DNA of 64,000 nucleotides from Planctomycetota bacterium (GCA_003669585.1 QWOQ01000016.1:1-64000); one strand, 5' to 3'. Counted from the first letter of the stretch, positions 26,236 through 35,963 are shown. Notes: a model not told the origin generated them from the sequence alone. Translations and numbers: made by a program.

Positions 26236-27135
26236 GTGGTTCGACCGGTAGAACAGTATTTAAAGCCTGAAGTCGTACGGCAGATTGCTCGGCTGGACCT
26301 GCGAGCGCAGTTCATCGTGCGAGGATTTCTACAAGGGCTGCACGCGAGTCCCTATCAGGGATTTTCAGTCGAATTCAGCGAACATCGGAAATACACAACC
26401 GGTGATGAGCCCAAAGACATCGACTGGCTTGTCTATGCAAAGACCGACAAGTACTACGTCAAAAAGTTTGAGGCGGAAACCAACATTACAGGATATCTGG
26501 TGATGGATACGAGCCGATCGATGGCCTATACCTATCGCCAGACGCTCACGAAACTCGATTACTCAATCTCTTTGGCTGCGGCGCTGTGTTGGTTGATGGT
26601 GCATCAGCAAGATCCGTGCGGACTGATGGTGTTCGATGATCGCTTGCATGCGAGTCTGCCGGCTCGCTCGAAGCGATCACAAATCGGCCATGTGTTATCA
26701 CTGCTTGCAAAAACAAAATCATCCGGCAGAACAGATATTGCAAAAAGTCTTGGGCAAGTAGCCGCCATGCTCCGACATCGTTCGCTTGTTATGATTTTCA
26801 GCGACCTGCTCGGTGATCCTGAACCGATTCGGCAGTCACTGCTGCGGCTGCGGCATCGTGGTCATGATGTGATCGTGTTTCATGTGCTCGACGAGGCAGA
26901 AGAAAAATTTCCCTTTGAGGGCATGGTGGAGTTCACCGAACCCGAAGAAGAGCAGCGACTCGTGATTGATGCGGATGCGGTTCGAAAGAGCTACATCGAA
27001 TCGATTCGAATATTTCGGGATGACTATCGTAAGTCTTGTTCGCACGCAGGAATTGACTACGTTCCCTTTGATACCAGCATGCAATTTGATAGGGCACTGA
27101 TGGGATACCTGACGAGTCGGCGCACTCGATTCTAG
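26236..27135 (+). CDS. DUF58 protein (MoxR partner)
   Basis: The 299-residue protein starts at a GTG. Its diagnostic segment is EFSEHRKYTTGDEPKDIDWLVYAKTDKYYVKKFEAET taken in pieces, with the DUF58 hallmark GDEPKDIDW at about residues 57-65. A von Willebrand-like fold follows, with the metal site motif DTSRSM near residue 92 and the segment VMIFSDLLGD. There is no membrane segment, so it is cytoplasmic or peripheral. It is the standard partner of MoxR in this operon. Confidence 0.92.
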   Translation: MVRPVEQYLKPEVVRQIARLDLRAQFIVRGFLQGLHASPYQGFSVEFSEHRKYTTGDEPKDIDWLVYAKTDKYYVKKFEAETNITGYLVMDTSRSMAYTYRQTLTKLDYSISLAAALCWLMVHQQDPCGLMVFDDRLHASLPARSKRSQIGHVLSLLAKTKSSGRTDIAKSLGQVAAMLRHRSLVMIFSDLLGDPEPIRQSLLRLRHRGHDVIVFHVLDEAEEKFPFEGMVEFTEPEEEQRLVIDADAVRKSYIESIRIFRDDYRKSCSHAGIDYVPFDTSMQFDRALMGYLTSRRTRF

Positions 27136-27181
27136 GAGAAATTGTAATTCCGGATTGCGATTTGTTTGGAAGGGAAGATTC

Positions 27182-29611
27182 ATGGGTCTGTTTTTTGCGA
27201 CGCCGCTGTTGCTTGCCGGCATCGCCGCTGTTGCGGTACCAATCGCGCTGCACATGATGATGCGACGCAAGCCTGTCAAGCTTGAATTTCCTGCTCTGCG
27301 TTTTCTGCAGCAGCGAAATGTTGTGAATCGCCGTCGGCTTCGGCTTCGGCATCTGCTGCTCCTGCTAGCTCGTATTGCGGCAATTGTTCTGTTTGTCTTG
27401 GCGTTGTCTCGGCCAACAATAAAGGGCGCCGGATGGCTTGGCGATGCCGAAGGGCCACTGAGTGCCGTATTTCTTTTTGATACTGCACCTCGAATGGAAT
27501 ACAGGGAAGGAAATCGAACACGACTCGACGAGGCCAAGAGCCTGGCCAGAGAAGTGATTGATAAACTTCCTGTCGCGAGCAGGGTGGCAATCGTTGACAC
27601 CTCGGATGGAGTCGCCGTATTTTCTCCAACGATCACTGCAGCGAAGGCGCATCTTGAACGGCTCGAGACAGGCATGCCCGCGAGATCGCTTGTGGACGGA
27701 ATGTCGGAAGCATTTCGAATGCTTGAAGCTTCTGAACTGCCCCGGAAGGAAATGTATGTGTTCACCGATCTCACGAACGGGGCTTTTCCAGGAGATTCGT
27801 CTCCTCGCAATGTGCAGGCGCAACACCCGTCGATTCCTGTCTTGGTCGTCGATGTTGGTGTGCTTGCGGCAGAAGATTTCGCATTGGGCGCAGTGTACAT
27901 TCCAAACGATCGCATAGCCGCTGGAATGCCACTACGACTTTCGGTGGCCACAAGCAGGCTCGGCCCCGACGAGGATCGCTCGGTTGCAATTGAATTGGCA
28001 ACGTCCTCTGGGCAATATACTCGTCGGGCGCAGCAGCGACTTTCTTGGAAGTCTTCGACACCCACAAGTGCACAGTTTGAACTTACGGGACTACCGGTAG
28101 GGGTTCAACAAGGGCGAGTGCTCATTGAAGGATCGGACGCACTCGAAGCCGACGATGAGCGCTATTTTACAGTGGAAGTTGGGGCGCCTTGGCGAGTGCT
28201 TCTGGCGGCACCTTTCCCCGCTGCGAGAACGGGATTGTTTCTCACCGAAGCAATCGCTCCAACGACGCTTAAAAAAGCAGGAACATCCCGATTTGATGTA
28301 AAACTCATCGATCTCAAACAGCTCGTTGAAACAGCGTGGGACGGTTTCGATGCGATAGTGCTCGTTGATCCGCCTGCTTTTCCCGATCGCACATGGGAAC
28401 TGCTTCGAGATTGGATAGGAACTGGAAAAGGGCTCGTGACGTGGCTCGGTCCTCATGCGGGGGATCCGCTTGTATTCAACACACCCGCCTCGCAGACGGT
28501 GCTCGGAGCAAAGCTGGTACGTGTGTGGAGGAGTCCGGATGCCTCTAATTTTATGGTGCTCTCATCCCTTGATCATCCGATGGTTTCGGCATTTCGACGA
28601 GTTGCCGATTCTGTTGGATGGGAGGATTTTCCAGTCAATCGTCACTGGGAAATCGAGTCCATCGGTCTTCCCCCCGAGTCTGATATTCAACAGAAAAATC
28701 CGCGGGGTGCTCAAAACAATCCTCCTGTGTCATCAACGGTTGTTGCGCAGTGGAGAAATGGTTTTCCTGCAATCATCGAGCATCCACTCGGTAAAGGATG
28801 GGCCGTCGTGGTAACGACTCCCGTTTCACAGGCTGCAGACGATCCCCAAGCATGGAACATTCTGGCGACAGGATTTGAGCCGTGGCCGTTTGTTATGCTC
28901 GCGAACGAATCAGTGCTTTATTCAATTGATCGTTCTGAACGGCGCAATGTCATCACAGGAAATCCTGCTTCCATTCGAATCGATCGTGAAGGAGTCACAG
29001 ACGCCTTTGTCAAAACGCCGAAAGGAGATGAATTTCCAGTTCCTGTCGATATTGGCAAGAAGATCATCACCGTCACTGCAACTCAAGAAGCGGGCAACTA
29101 TTCAATTCGTGCCGGCGCAGAGAACGATGGTATTGCCACCGGATTGAGTGCAAACTTTCCAACCATAGCGACTGATGTAAGCCGCCTGTCGCCAGAACTC
29201 ATTGTGTCGTCCTTCGCGCCGGAACAGAGATTTGCCCGTTCAGAAAAGGAACTCGTTCGAGATGTGAATCTCGAACGCATCGGCGCTGAGCTATTCGGAT
29301 GGTTGATTGTGCTCGCTGCTGGTGCGATCGTCTTGGATTGGTGGCTCGCCAATCGCTTTTATGCCGAACGTGACGACACATCACAATCGGCATCCTCTGC
29401 AAAGGATCAGTGGTCTGATAAAACGAATGCTTCTCAAGTCGATCAGAACCAACCCAGTTCGTCGAACGGTATTTCCGCGGGAAAAGATCTGGATGGGTTC
29501 GGAATTGACGAAAAAGACCCGTTTGTTTTAGTGGAGGGCTACTCTGATCCTCCGCCAGTTTCTCCGCAATCCGGTTCCGTTGTCAAAAAGCGTCGACGTC
29601 GCCGCGAATGA
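27182..29611 (+). CDS. BatA-like membrane protein with von Willebrand domain
   Basis: The ATG at 27182 follows GGAAGGGAAG, so the in-frame TTG at 27155 is not used. The 809-residue protein opens with the BatA N-terminal pair of membrane segments (FFATPLLLAGIAAVAVPIALHMM, then LLLLLARIAAIVLFVLALSRP) joined by a basic loop. A von Willebrand-like domain follows, but its metal site is degenerate (FDTAPRMEYRE instead of DxSxS). The central part contains a glutamine-amidotransferase-like segment. A last membrane helix (LFGWLIVLAAGAIVLDWWLA) precedes a disordered cytoplasmic tail ending in basic residues. It is probably the inner-membrane anchor of the MoxR system. Confidence 0.85.
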   Translation: MGLFFATPLLLAGIAAVAVPIALHMMMRRKPVKLEFPALRFLQQRNVVNRRRLRLRHLLLLLARIAAIVLFVLALSRPTIKGAGWLGDAEGPLSAVFLFDTAPRMEYREGNRTRLDEAKSLAREVIDKLPVASRVAIVDTSDGVAVFSPTITAAKAHLERLETGMPARSLVDGMSEAFRMLEASELPRKEMYVFTDLTNGAFPGDSSPRNVQAQHPSIPVLVVDVGVLAAEDFALGAVYIPNDRIAAGMPLRLSVATSRLGPDEDRSVAIELATSSGQYTRRAQQRLSWKSSTPTSAQFELTGLPVGVQQGRVLIEGSDALEADDERYFTVEVGAPWRVLLAAPFPAARTGLFLTEAIAPTTLKKAGTSRFDVKLIDLKQLVETAWDGFDAIVLVDPPAFPDRTWELLRDWIGTGKGLVTWLGPHAGDPLVFNTPASQTVLGAKLVRVWRSPDASNFMVLSSLDHPMVSAFRRVADSVGWEDFPVNRHWEIESIGLPPESDIQQKNPRGAQNNPPVSSTVVAQWRNGFPAIIEHPLGKGWAVVVTTPVSQAADDPQAWNILATGFEPWPFVMLANESVLYSIDRSERRNVITGNPASIRIDREGVTDAFVKTPKGDEFPVPVDIGKKIITVTATQEAGNYSIRAGAENDGIATGLSANFPTIATDVSRLSPELIVSSFAPEQRFARSEKELVRDVNLERIGAELFGWLIVLAAGAIVLDWWLANRFYAERDDTSQSASSAKDQWSDKTNASQVDQNQPSSSNGISAGKDLDGFGIDEKDPFVLVEGYSDPPPVSPQSGSVVKKRRRRRE

Positions 29612-29648
29612 GCCAATCAATACCCCTCCACGAACGTGAGCACTCGCT

Positions 29649-31946
29649 GTGATCGCCATCACCGATCTTTCATTTGCGATGGATCCAGTTGGCTCCTATG
29701 GATTTGTAATTCTTATTACCGCAGTGTTGGCGGTGGTGCTCATTGGAATTGCCCCGGATCGTTCGCGCATTGATTCAGGAAAACTAAAAATACTTGTGCT
29801 TCTCAGGTTGCTTGTGTTTGTCGCAATCGTCATGTGCATGTTGCGGCCGACCATTATTTATTCAGAAAAAACAAGACAACCTGCCGAGATGATTGTGCTT
29901 GCTGACGGATCAAAAAGCATGTCGGTTACGGATGGTCCAGGTGGGCAGTCGCGATGGGAGTGGCTTGTTTCGTCGGTGGAGCGAGCGAAAGACGCAGCGA
30001 ATGCACTTCGACAAAGTGGTGATTTTACTTTTGCCGCGTGGATGTTCGACAAGCAAACCCATTCCGTGTCGGGCACAGATGCCAATCCGTTGCCATTTAA
30101 AAATCTCGAAGACAGCCTGACCTCAGAAGAAACAGCGATAGGAGCGGCGATCGACGATGCGGTGCGAGCGAGTGCTGGGAAAAATCTTGCTGGATTGTTG
30201 TTGCTCAGCGACGGATCACAGCACGCCTATCCTCCCCGCGATCTTCCTCCGCAATCGGTGGCTCGTCGACTTGCAGATCTCGGTATACCGGTGTGGAGTA
30301 TCACGTTTGGCGACCAGCGATCTGGAAGTCAATCACGCGATGCGTCGGTGGTTGGACTGGTAGCAGCAGAGACCGTCTATCAAAAAAACTCGCTCGAAAT
30401 TGCAGGCCGTATCAAGTTGGATGGTCTGGCAGATCGGGAGTGTGTTGTCAAATTGCTTGCGGAGACCGACTCGGGTGTCATGCAAGAGGTCGCTCGACAG
30501 ACTGTTCGTGCAGGAAATCGAGGCGAGGAAATCCCTGTGCGACTTCCGTGGGTGCCGGATTCAGTTGGAGAAAGAAAGCTTGTGCTGGCAGTAGAGCTTC
30601 AGGAAGGCGAAATCGTACAAAGCAACAACGAACTCTCGACATTCGTCAATGTTCTCGACGGCGGGCTGCGAGTTTTTTATCTCGAAGGAACGCCTCGGGT
30701 TGAACAACGATTCTTGCGACGGGCGTTGGCGCTCTCTCCAGATATACAGGTTGATTTTCAGTGGATCAATTCTGACCGTCGCCGCGAATGGCCGATGGAT
30801 CTTGAGCGACAGCTTGCATCGGAATACTCGGTGTTTCTTCTGGGCGATATTGACTCTGAAGCACTGCGAGCAAAAGACATTCAAACGATTACAGCAAAGG
30901 TGCGTGCGGGAGCTGGGATCGGCATGCTCGGTGGCTTTCACTCATTTAACGCTGGAGGGTGGGGAAGTACAGCACTTGCACCGGCGCTTCCGTTCGAGCC
31001 AGATCGTCTTGCCCGACAATCTTTTGATCAACCGATTCGGGAGGATCTCCATCTGCGAGGACCGATCAAAATGATCCCGGATCCGAGGTTTGGGGCAATT
31101 TCAATTTTGAAGTTTGGAGGAAACGATCAGCAATCACTGCAGGCATGGCAATCGTTGCCTCCCTTTGAAGGAGCCAACCAACTTGGCCGATTGGTTCCCA
31201 CGACCAAGCCGCTGGCCGCTACGGAGAATGGACAACCGATTCTCGTGGCTCGCGATTATGGAGAAGGACGCGTGTTGGCATTCGCGGCAGACTCAACATG
31301 GAGATGGGTCATGGCCGATCATGCTGAGGAGCATCGAAGATTTTGGAGACAGATGATTCTTTGGCTTGCAAAAAAGGATGATTCTGAAAGTGGCAAGGTG
31401 TGGTTGCGGCTCTCGCAGCGACGAGCTTCTCCTGGAACGGCGATTCAGTGCGATGCTGGAGTGACGAGCACTCGCGATGAGATTCATGTTGATATGGCGA
31501 TGGATGGAATTCTTACTTCGCCATCAAAAAAGGTTCGACCCATTCGCATTGCCAAGGATGGAGAGGCTTTTACAGGAACGCTCGGAGAGCTGGTGGAGCC
31601 TGGAGATTGGAAACTGAAAGTGAGTGCCCATGGAACCGACGGCGGGGAGATTGGAACAAAAGAGGCTCGTTTCACTATTTACAGACAGGACCTCGAACTG
31701 GCCAATCCGATTGCCAATGTCGAACTGATGCGGCAACTTGCCGATGCGACGGCCAATGCTGGTGGTGGGGTTCGGGCACCGGAAGATATTTCCGACATCT
31801 TTCGTGCAATCGCCGAGAAACCAGCTGAATTTGTGATTGAAAAACAGGAATCTTTTACACCGTGGGATTCCGGACCATTGTTATTCATAGTTTTATCGCT
31901 GATGAGTTTTGAGTGGTTTTTGCGAAAAAAATGGGGATTGGTCTGA
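29649..31946 (+). CDS. VWA/glutamine-amidotransferase-like membrane protein
   Basis: The 765-residue product starts at a GTG; an ATG ten codons later (29679) is possible. Two membrane segments (about 17-37 and 48-66) precede a von Willebrand domain with an intact metal-site motif (ADGSKSMS, about residues 86-93) and LLLLSDGSQ. Residues about 330-570 resemble class I glutamine amidotransferase-like or DUF4159-type domains (LRVFYLEGTPRVEQRFLRRA, AGAGIGMLGGFHSF), and a C-terminal helix (LLFIVLSLMSFEWFLRKKW) returns to the membrane. This is the usual last gene of planctomycete MoxR clusters. Its biochemical role is not known. Confidence 0.85.
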   Translation: MIAITDLSFAMDPVGSYGFVILITAVLAVVLIGIAPDRSRIDSGKLKILVLLRLLVFVAIVMCMLRPTIIYSEKTRQPAEMIVLADGSKSMSVTDGPGGQSRWEWLVSSVERAKDAANALRQSGDFTFAAWMFDKQTHSVSGTDANPLPFKNLEDSLTSEETAIGAAIDDAVRASAGKNLAGLLLLSDGSQHAYPPRDLPPQSVARRLADLGIPVWSITFGDQRSGSQSRDASVVGLVAAETVYQKNSLEIAGRIKLDGLADRECVVKLLAETDSGVMQEVARQTVRAGNRGEEIPVRLPWVPDSVGERKLVLAVELQEGEIVQSNNELSTFVNVLDGGLRVFYLEGTPRVEQRFLRRALALSPDIQVDFQWINSDRRREWPMDLERQLASEYSVFLLGDIDSEALRAKDIQTITAKVRAGAGIGMLGGFHSFNAGGWGSTALAPALPFEPDRLARQSFDQPIREDLHLRGPIKMIPDPRFGAISILKFGGNDQQSLQAWQSLPPFEGANQLGRLVPTTKPLAATENGQPILVARDYGEGRVLAFAADSTWRWVMADHAEEHRRFWRQMILWLAKKDDSESGKVWLRLSQRRASPGTAIQCDAGVTSTRDEIHVDMAMDGILTSPSKKVRPIRIAKDGEAFTGTLGELVEPGDWKLKVSAHGTDGGEIGTKEARFTIYRQDLELANPIANVELMRQLADATANAGGGVRAPEDISDIFRAIAEKPAEFVIEKQESFTPWDSGPLLFIVLSLMSFEWFLRKKWGLV

Positions 31947-32091
31947 ACACCCGAGAAAAATGCTTGCGAGTTGGGTCGGGAATCATCTTTGAAATGACAA
32001 GTGAACTTGCTACTCTCCGCCGCCCCGCCGGGATTTCTGTGTGAAGTTTTGAAGAGACTTCTTCCGGCGTATTCCGGCAGGGAGGTCGGAG

Positions 32092-33705
32092 ATGTCGAGA
32101 GCTTGGCCCATTCGCGACAAACTGCTGCTCGTTGGACTTCTCGTTGCAGTGGTGGTAGGCACGCTGTCGGCAAGTAGTTTTGTCGGAATCTATTCTTATC
32201 GGCGACTGGTGCGCAGCCTCAGTAGTCGGGCCGCCGAACTTCCGCTGGCAAGTGAAGTCAGTCGAAGTGTCGAGCGTTTGCGATTCAACTATGCTCGCCA
32301 TCAATCATTCTCCTTGTGGTCGCAAGGATTCGAGGGCGTTCTTTTACGATCTCCGGAAAATGAGTTTGCAAAACTGTTAACCGCGACCGAGTGGGCTCTT
32401 AGTCGCTACGGCCTTGAACTCGCCGCAGGCGAGTCGGATGGAATGCCATTTGGTGACAGAACTCAAGAACGACACTCAGTGGCCGAGATTAGCGAGAGCC
32501 TCAAGACTCTTGAGACTCTCAATGGTCCGGCAATGTTTGGCCATGAACAAGAAGAAAATAAAAAACTTATTGTGCAATGGGAACTTGAGCGCCTCGAGTC
32601 TTTGTCGGCTGAGTTGCCGAGTTTCTTGCAGCAGAGGCTGCATGCACTGGCGAGCGAAGTTCGAATTCGATATCGCACCTTGATCGTTGTGACGTGGGTG
32701 TCTGTGATTGCTGCTGTGGGATTGCTTGTGACGCTAGGCATCCTCACGTATCACTGGGTGTTTCGTCCTCTGAGAATGCTGGGCCGCGGAAGTCGTCGAG
32801 TTGCGCTCGGAGATTTTGACTACCGAATTGAAATGGATACGTTTGATGAGATGGCCGAACTCGCAAACGCGCTCAATGATATGACTTCGCGATTCAAGGC
32901 AATTCGGGATGATCTTGACCGTCAGGTACAGTTGCGAACAAAAGAGGTTATTCGCAGCGAACAGTTGGCCAGCGTTGGATTTCTGGCGGCTGGAGTTGCT
33001 CACGAGATTAACAATCCTCTCGCTTCGATCGCCATGTGCGCTGAGTCGTTGGAGAGCCGAATAGTCGACGACGGCCGGGACGACGAAGAATCGAAACTGA
33101 CGAGGCGGTATCTGGAATTAATTCAGACAGAAGCTTTTCGATGCAAAGGAATCACTGAAAAACTGCTCGATTTTTCCCGTTTGGGTGAGGTGCGACGTCA
33201 ACCCACGGCCTTGCGAAGATTAGCACTCGATGTGGCCGACATGCTGCGTCACGTGGGACGATTTCGAGGAGCCTCTATAGAGATCGTGGAATCGCTGGAC
33301 CTTCTTGTGATGGCCAATCCACAGGAACTCAAGCAGGTGATATTAAATCTTCTTGTGAATGCACTTGATAGTGTCGAGGAATCTGGGCATGTTCGAATCA
33401 GGCTCTTTCGGTCAGACGCAGACGCCGTTCTTGAAATCATCGATAACGGCTGCGGCATGGATCAGGATGTGCTCGAGCATCTGTTTGAACCATTTTTTAC
33501 TCGCCGCAAACATGGACAAGGAACCGGACTTGGACTCTCGATCGTGCACCGCATCGTTGCGGATCATGGTGGTCGCATTGAGGTCACCAGTGAAGGAGTA
33601 GACAGAGGGTCCTGTTTCCAGATTACGTTTCCGCTGGCGGATATCGCTGCGAGAAGTGGTTCTCAAATTTTTAAGGAGGTCGATCATCGTAGTCAAGCAG
33701 CGTAA
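32092..33705 (+). CDS. NtrB-like sensor histidine kinase
   Basis: A GGAGG site precedes the ATG. The 537-residue protein has a membrane segment at about 11-34, an extracytoplasmic helical sensor region (35-195), a second membrane segment (197-220), a HAMP domain (221-275) and a HisKA dimerisation domain with H304 in AAGVAHEINNPLAS. A HATPase_c domain follows with the N box NLLVNALDS and the G boxes DNGCGM and GQGTGLGLS. Its 3' end overlaps the response regulator gene, so the two form a two-component system. The signal sensed cannot be deduced. Confidence 0.93.
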   Translation: MSRAWPIRDKLLLVGLLVAVVVGTLSASSFVGIYSYRRLVRSLSSRAAELPLASEVSRSVERLRFNYARHQSFSLWSQGFEGVLLRSPENEFAKLLTATEWALSRYGLELAAGESDGMPFGDRTQERHSVAEISESLKTLETLNGPAMFGHEQEENKKLIVQWELERLESLSAELPSFLQQRLHALASEVRIRYRTLIVVTWVSVIAAVGLLVTLGILTYHWVFRPLRMLGRGSRRVALGDFDYRIEMDTFDEMAELANALNDMTSRFKAIRDDLDRQVQLRTKEVIRSEQLASVGFLAAGVAHEINNPLASIAMCAESLESRIVDDGRDDEESKLTRRYLELIQTEAFRCKGITEKLLDFSRLGEVRRQPTALRRLALDVADMLRHVGRFRGASIEIVESLDLLVMANPQELKQVILNLLVNALDSVEESGHVRIRLFRSDADAVLEIIDNGCGMDQDVLEHLFEPFFTRRKHGQGTGLGLSIVHRIVADHGGRIEVTSEGVDRGSCFQITFPLADIAARSGSQIFKEVDHRSQAA

Positions 33706-35071
33706 GCCCTTGCGGATATTGTTCGCCGATGACGAGCTTTCGATCCAGGAACTCATGAGGATTGAACTTCCTCGGTTGGGGCACGAAGTGACGATATGCC
33801 CTGATGGACGCACCGCCGTTGTAGCACTTGATCAAAGTTCATTTGACTGCATTGTCGTGGATCTCGACATGCCGGGTATCAGCGGCCTCGATGTGATTGC
33901 GAAGATGCGGCAAAGTGCCCCTGAGACCGAAGCGGTGATCATTACGGGAAAATCATCGATTGAAAGTGCCGTGACGGCAATGCGTCACGGCGTGTGCGAT
34001 TATCTGACAAAGCCGTGCAGGCTTGCCGATATTCAAGCGGTCTTGGAAAGGGTGCGACAAAGACGGGAGCTTTCCAAGCGACTTCGGGCCCTTGAAGGAC
34101 GCATCAGAAGAGCCGAAGGAGTGACAAGCCTCGTAGGCTCTTCAGCAGGACTCGAGCAAGTGCGTCGGGCGATTGCACGTGTGGCTCCGACTGATTCGGC
34201 AGTGCTGATACGAGGGGAAACTGGAACGGGAAAAGAAGTGGTCGCGCGTCTGGTGCATGAGTCGAGTAGCCGAGCGAATAAAATGCTCGTTGCAATTAAT
34301 TGCGGTGCGATGCCGGAGCAACTTGTAGAAAGTGAACTTTTTGGACATCGAAAAGGAGCATTTACGGGAGCCGAGGAACATCGCGCCGGGTTATTCGAAA
34401 TGGCTGATGGAGGAACAATTTTCCTGGATGAGATCGGAGAGCTTCCAAAATCGCTGCAACCGAGGCTTCTCAGAGTTTTGGAAAATGGTGAAATCAGACG
34501 AGTCGGTGAAAATCAGTCCATAACAGTTGACGTGCGAGTGATATGCGCAACCCATCGACCACTGGAAGAAATGGTCGAGTCAGGAAGTTTTCGCGAAGAT
34601 CTTTTTTTTAGAATCAATACGTTTGAGATCCCAATTCCTTCTTTGCGAGATCGTCCGGAAGACATTCCTTTGCTGGTGGATCATTTTGTGCGACGAAATC
34701 GACAGGGTATTCCACCTCATGCAGTGGTTACGGTTACTCAATGTATGGAAGTGCTTACAGGTCATCGCTGGCCCGGAAATGTTCGCGAACTGGCGAACGT
34801 TGTAGAGCACGCACTCGTACTCTCGGATGAGTTGCCCTTACAGATCAAGGATTTGCCCGAGCGCTACGGCGTGAGAATGATGTCGAAACAAGTATCGAGA
34901 CCCAACAGGCCGCTGACCCTTCGAGATATTGAAAATCGTGCGATTCTCGAAGGTCTCGATCGCAACGGAGGCAACAAGGTGAAGACCGCCGACGATCTCG
35001 GGATCAGTTTGAAAACGCTCTACAACAAACTGCATCAAGCAACCGAGGAACCACTCGATCGCACGGCTTGA
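33656..35071 (+). CDS. NtrC-type sigma-54-dependent response regulator
   Basis: The product has a receiver domain (FADDE, phosphoacceptor D69 in VVDLDMPG, Lys in DYLTKP), a sigma-54 activator AAA+ domain (Walker A GETGTGKE, GAFTGA loop, GGTIFLDEIGELP) and a C-terminal Fis-type HTH (GNKVKTADDLGISLKTLYNKL). It activates transcription by the sigma-54 polymerase. The start is odd. The only upstream in-frame conventional codon is a GTG at 33656, 50 bp inside the kinase gene, whereas a strong AAGGAGG at 33673-33679 is correctly spaced only for an ATC codon at 33686. The receiver begins about residue 18 of the GTG form, so either start gives a complete domain. Confidence 0.93.
   Translation: MVLKFLRRSIIVVKQRKPLRILFADDELSIQELMRIELPRLGHEVTICPDGRTAVVALDQSSFDCIVVDLDMPGISGLDVIAKMRQSAPETEAVIITGKSSIESAVTAMRHGVCDYLTKPCRLADIQAVLERVRQRRELSKRLRALEGRIRRAEGVTSLVGSSAGLEQVRRAIARVAPTDSAVLIRGETGTGKEVVARLVHESSSRANKMLVAINCGAMPEQLVESELFGHRKGAFTGAEEHRAGLFEMADGGTIFLDEIGELPKSLQPRLLRVLENGEIRRVGENQSITVDVRVICATHRPLEEMVESGSFREDLFFRINTFEIPIPSLRDRPEDIPLLVDHFVRRNRQGIPPHAVVTVTQCMEVLTGHRWPGNVRELANVVEHALVLSDELPLQIKDLPERYGVRMMSKQVSRPNRPLTLRDIENRAILEGLDRNGGNKVKTADDLGISLKTLYNKLHQATEEPLDRTA
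33673..33679 (+). promoter_or_regulatory. Strong ribosome binding site inside the kinase gene
   Basis: AAGGAGG is seen here within the last codons of the sensor kinase gene. It lies after the GTG at 33656 that would open the response regulator. The in-frame codons downstream are TCG ATC ATC GTA GTC, and none is ATG, GTG or TTG until 33710. The site may drive initiation at ATC 33686, or may simply be coding sequence. Confidence 0.5.
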
Positions 35072-35147
35072 ATGTTTGTGGCGGTACGACGCCTTCAAAC
35101 GGGAGATCGTATTCGTCAATGGCTCGATCACAAAGACATCATAGGCA

Positions 35148-35786
35148 TCATGTTTTTCGAACCACTCCGGCCAAAACCCCCATCACTCGAGCGTTCTTCA
35201 CATAGATGGGTTTCATTGACGCGTTGGCTGGTTGCAAGCGAATGCGATCGCGTTCTGGAAACCACTGTTTGAGCGTGGCGTCACCATCGTCAGTCTGCGC
35301 GATCACGATATCTCCGGCATGAGCAGTTTTGCGTTTGTGAATGATCACCCAGTCGCCGTCTGCAATTTGTGCATCAATCATCGAATCACCCATAACTTTC
35401 AGCACAAAATGGTTGTCGCGATTGAAGAGAGTTTCGAAATCGATTCGTTCAGAATTTTCTTCTGCCGGACGCAACGAGCCAGCCGCCACCCAGCCAGCCA
35501 TTGGCAGACCACGAAGATGCACGGGTTCCCCAATAAGTTCGATGGCTCTCGACATGTTCTTTCCTCGTGTAATCCACCCTTTTCTCTCCAGGGCTTTCAG
35601 GTGGCACATCACTCCGTTGGGTGAACGAATGCGAAAAGCAGCCCCGATTTCCCTGACAGTCGGTCCATATCCGCGAGACTGAATCTTCTCTCGAATGAAT
35701 TCGTAAACGGCGGTTTGTCGCTCGGTGGGAGGGGCTAGTTCAGCGGCGTGTGCAGCGACTTTTCGAATTGTTTTAGGCCTTGGCAT
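35148..35786 (-). CDS. lexA: SOS-response repressor LexA
   Basis: The 212-residue protein has the LexA winged-helix N-terminus (ERQTAVYEFIREKIQSRGYGPTVREI) and a C-terminal S24 peptidase domain with catalytic S135 in VMGDSM and K173 in ATLKQW. The self-cleavage site is A102-G103 in WVAAGS. It represses DNA-damage genes and is cleaved when RecA filaments form. It is convergent with the response regulator gene (76-bp gap). A promoter-like pair and a palindrome lie upstream; no classic GAAC-N4-GTTC or CTG-N10-CAG box was recognised. Confidence 0.94.
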   Translation of the reverse strand: MPRPKTIRKVAAHAAELAPPTERQTAVYEFIREKIQSRGYGPTVREIGAAFRIRSPNGVMCHLKALERKGWITRGKNMSRAIELIGEPVHLRGLPMAGWVAAGSLRPAEENSERIDFETLFNRDNHFVLKVMGDSMIDAQIADGDWVIIHKRKTAHAGDIVIAQTDDGDATLKQWFPERDRIRLQPANASMKPIYVKNARVMGVLAGVVRKT

Positions 35787-35837
35787 CTTTGATCTCGGCG
35801 AGAGGGCACCGTCTCCTTTTGAGTATGTATTGAAACG

Positions 35838-35849
35838 AATCGATCGATT
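35838..35849. promoter_or_regulatory. 12-bp palindrome upstream of lexA
   Basis: AATCGATCGATT is a perfect palindrome centred about 57 bp upstream of the lexA start, inside its expected leader. It could be an operator, possibly for autoregulation, but the repeated GATC core also arises by chance in such sequence. Confidence 0.3.
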
Positions 35850-35933
35850 TTTCAGCCTGAATTATGGGAATTTATCCAATCACGAAACTGAAAAGGTGAG
35901 CGAATCGCACAACAGCGATAACAGGGACGCGCA

Positions 35934-35963
35934 ATCGTATGGTATACGCCCGTTCATTGTCAA
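35934..35963 (-). promoter_or_regulatory. Candidate sigma-70-type promoter for lexA
   Basis: On the minus strand TTGACA (35963-35958) and TACGAT (35939-35934) are separated by 18 bases, about 150 bp upstream of the lexA start codon. The -35 box is a perfect consensus, while the -10 is a 4 of 6 match. The 471-bp gap (35787-36257) between lexA and sppA contains no gene that I can support. Confidence 0.4.

Noticed and set aside
26836-28065. 409-codon minus-strand frame opposite the DUF58/BatA-like genes
   Set aside because: It is antisense to two clearly recognised genes, Ser/Arg-rich and without any recognisable domain.
35838-35849. Palindrome before lexA as an SOS box
   Set aside because: It does not match any LexA operator class that I know, so it is listed only as a weak candidate site.
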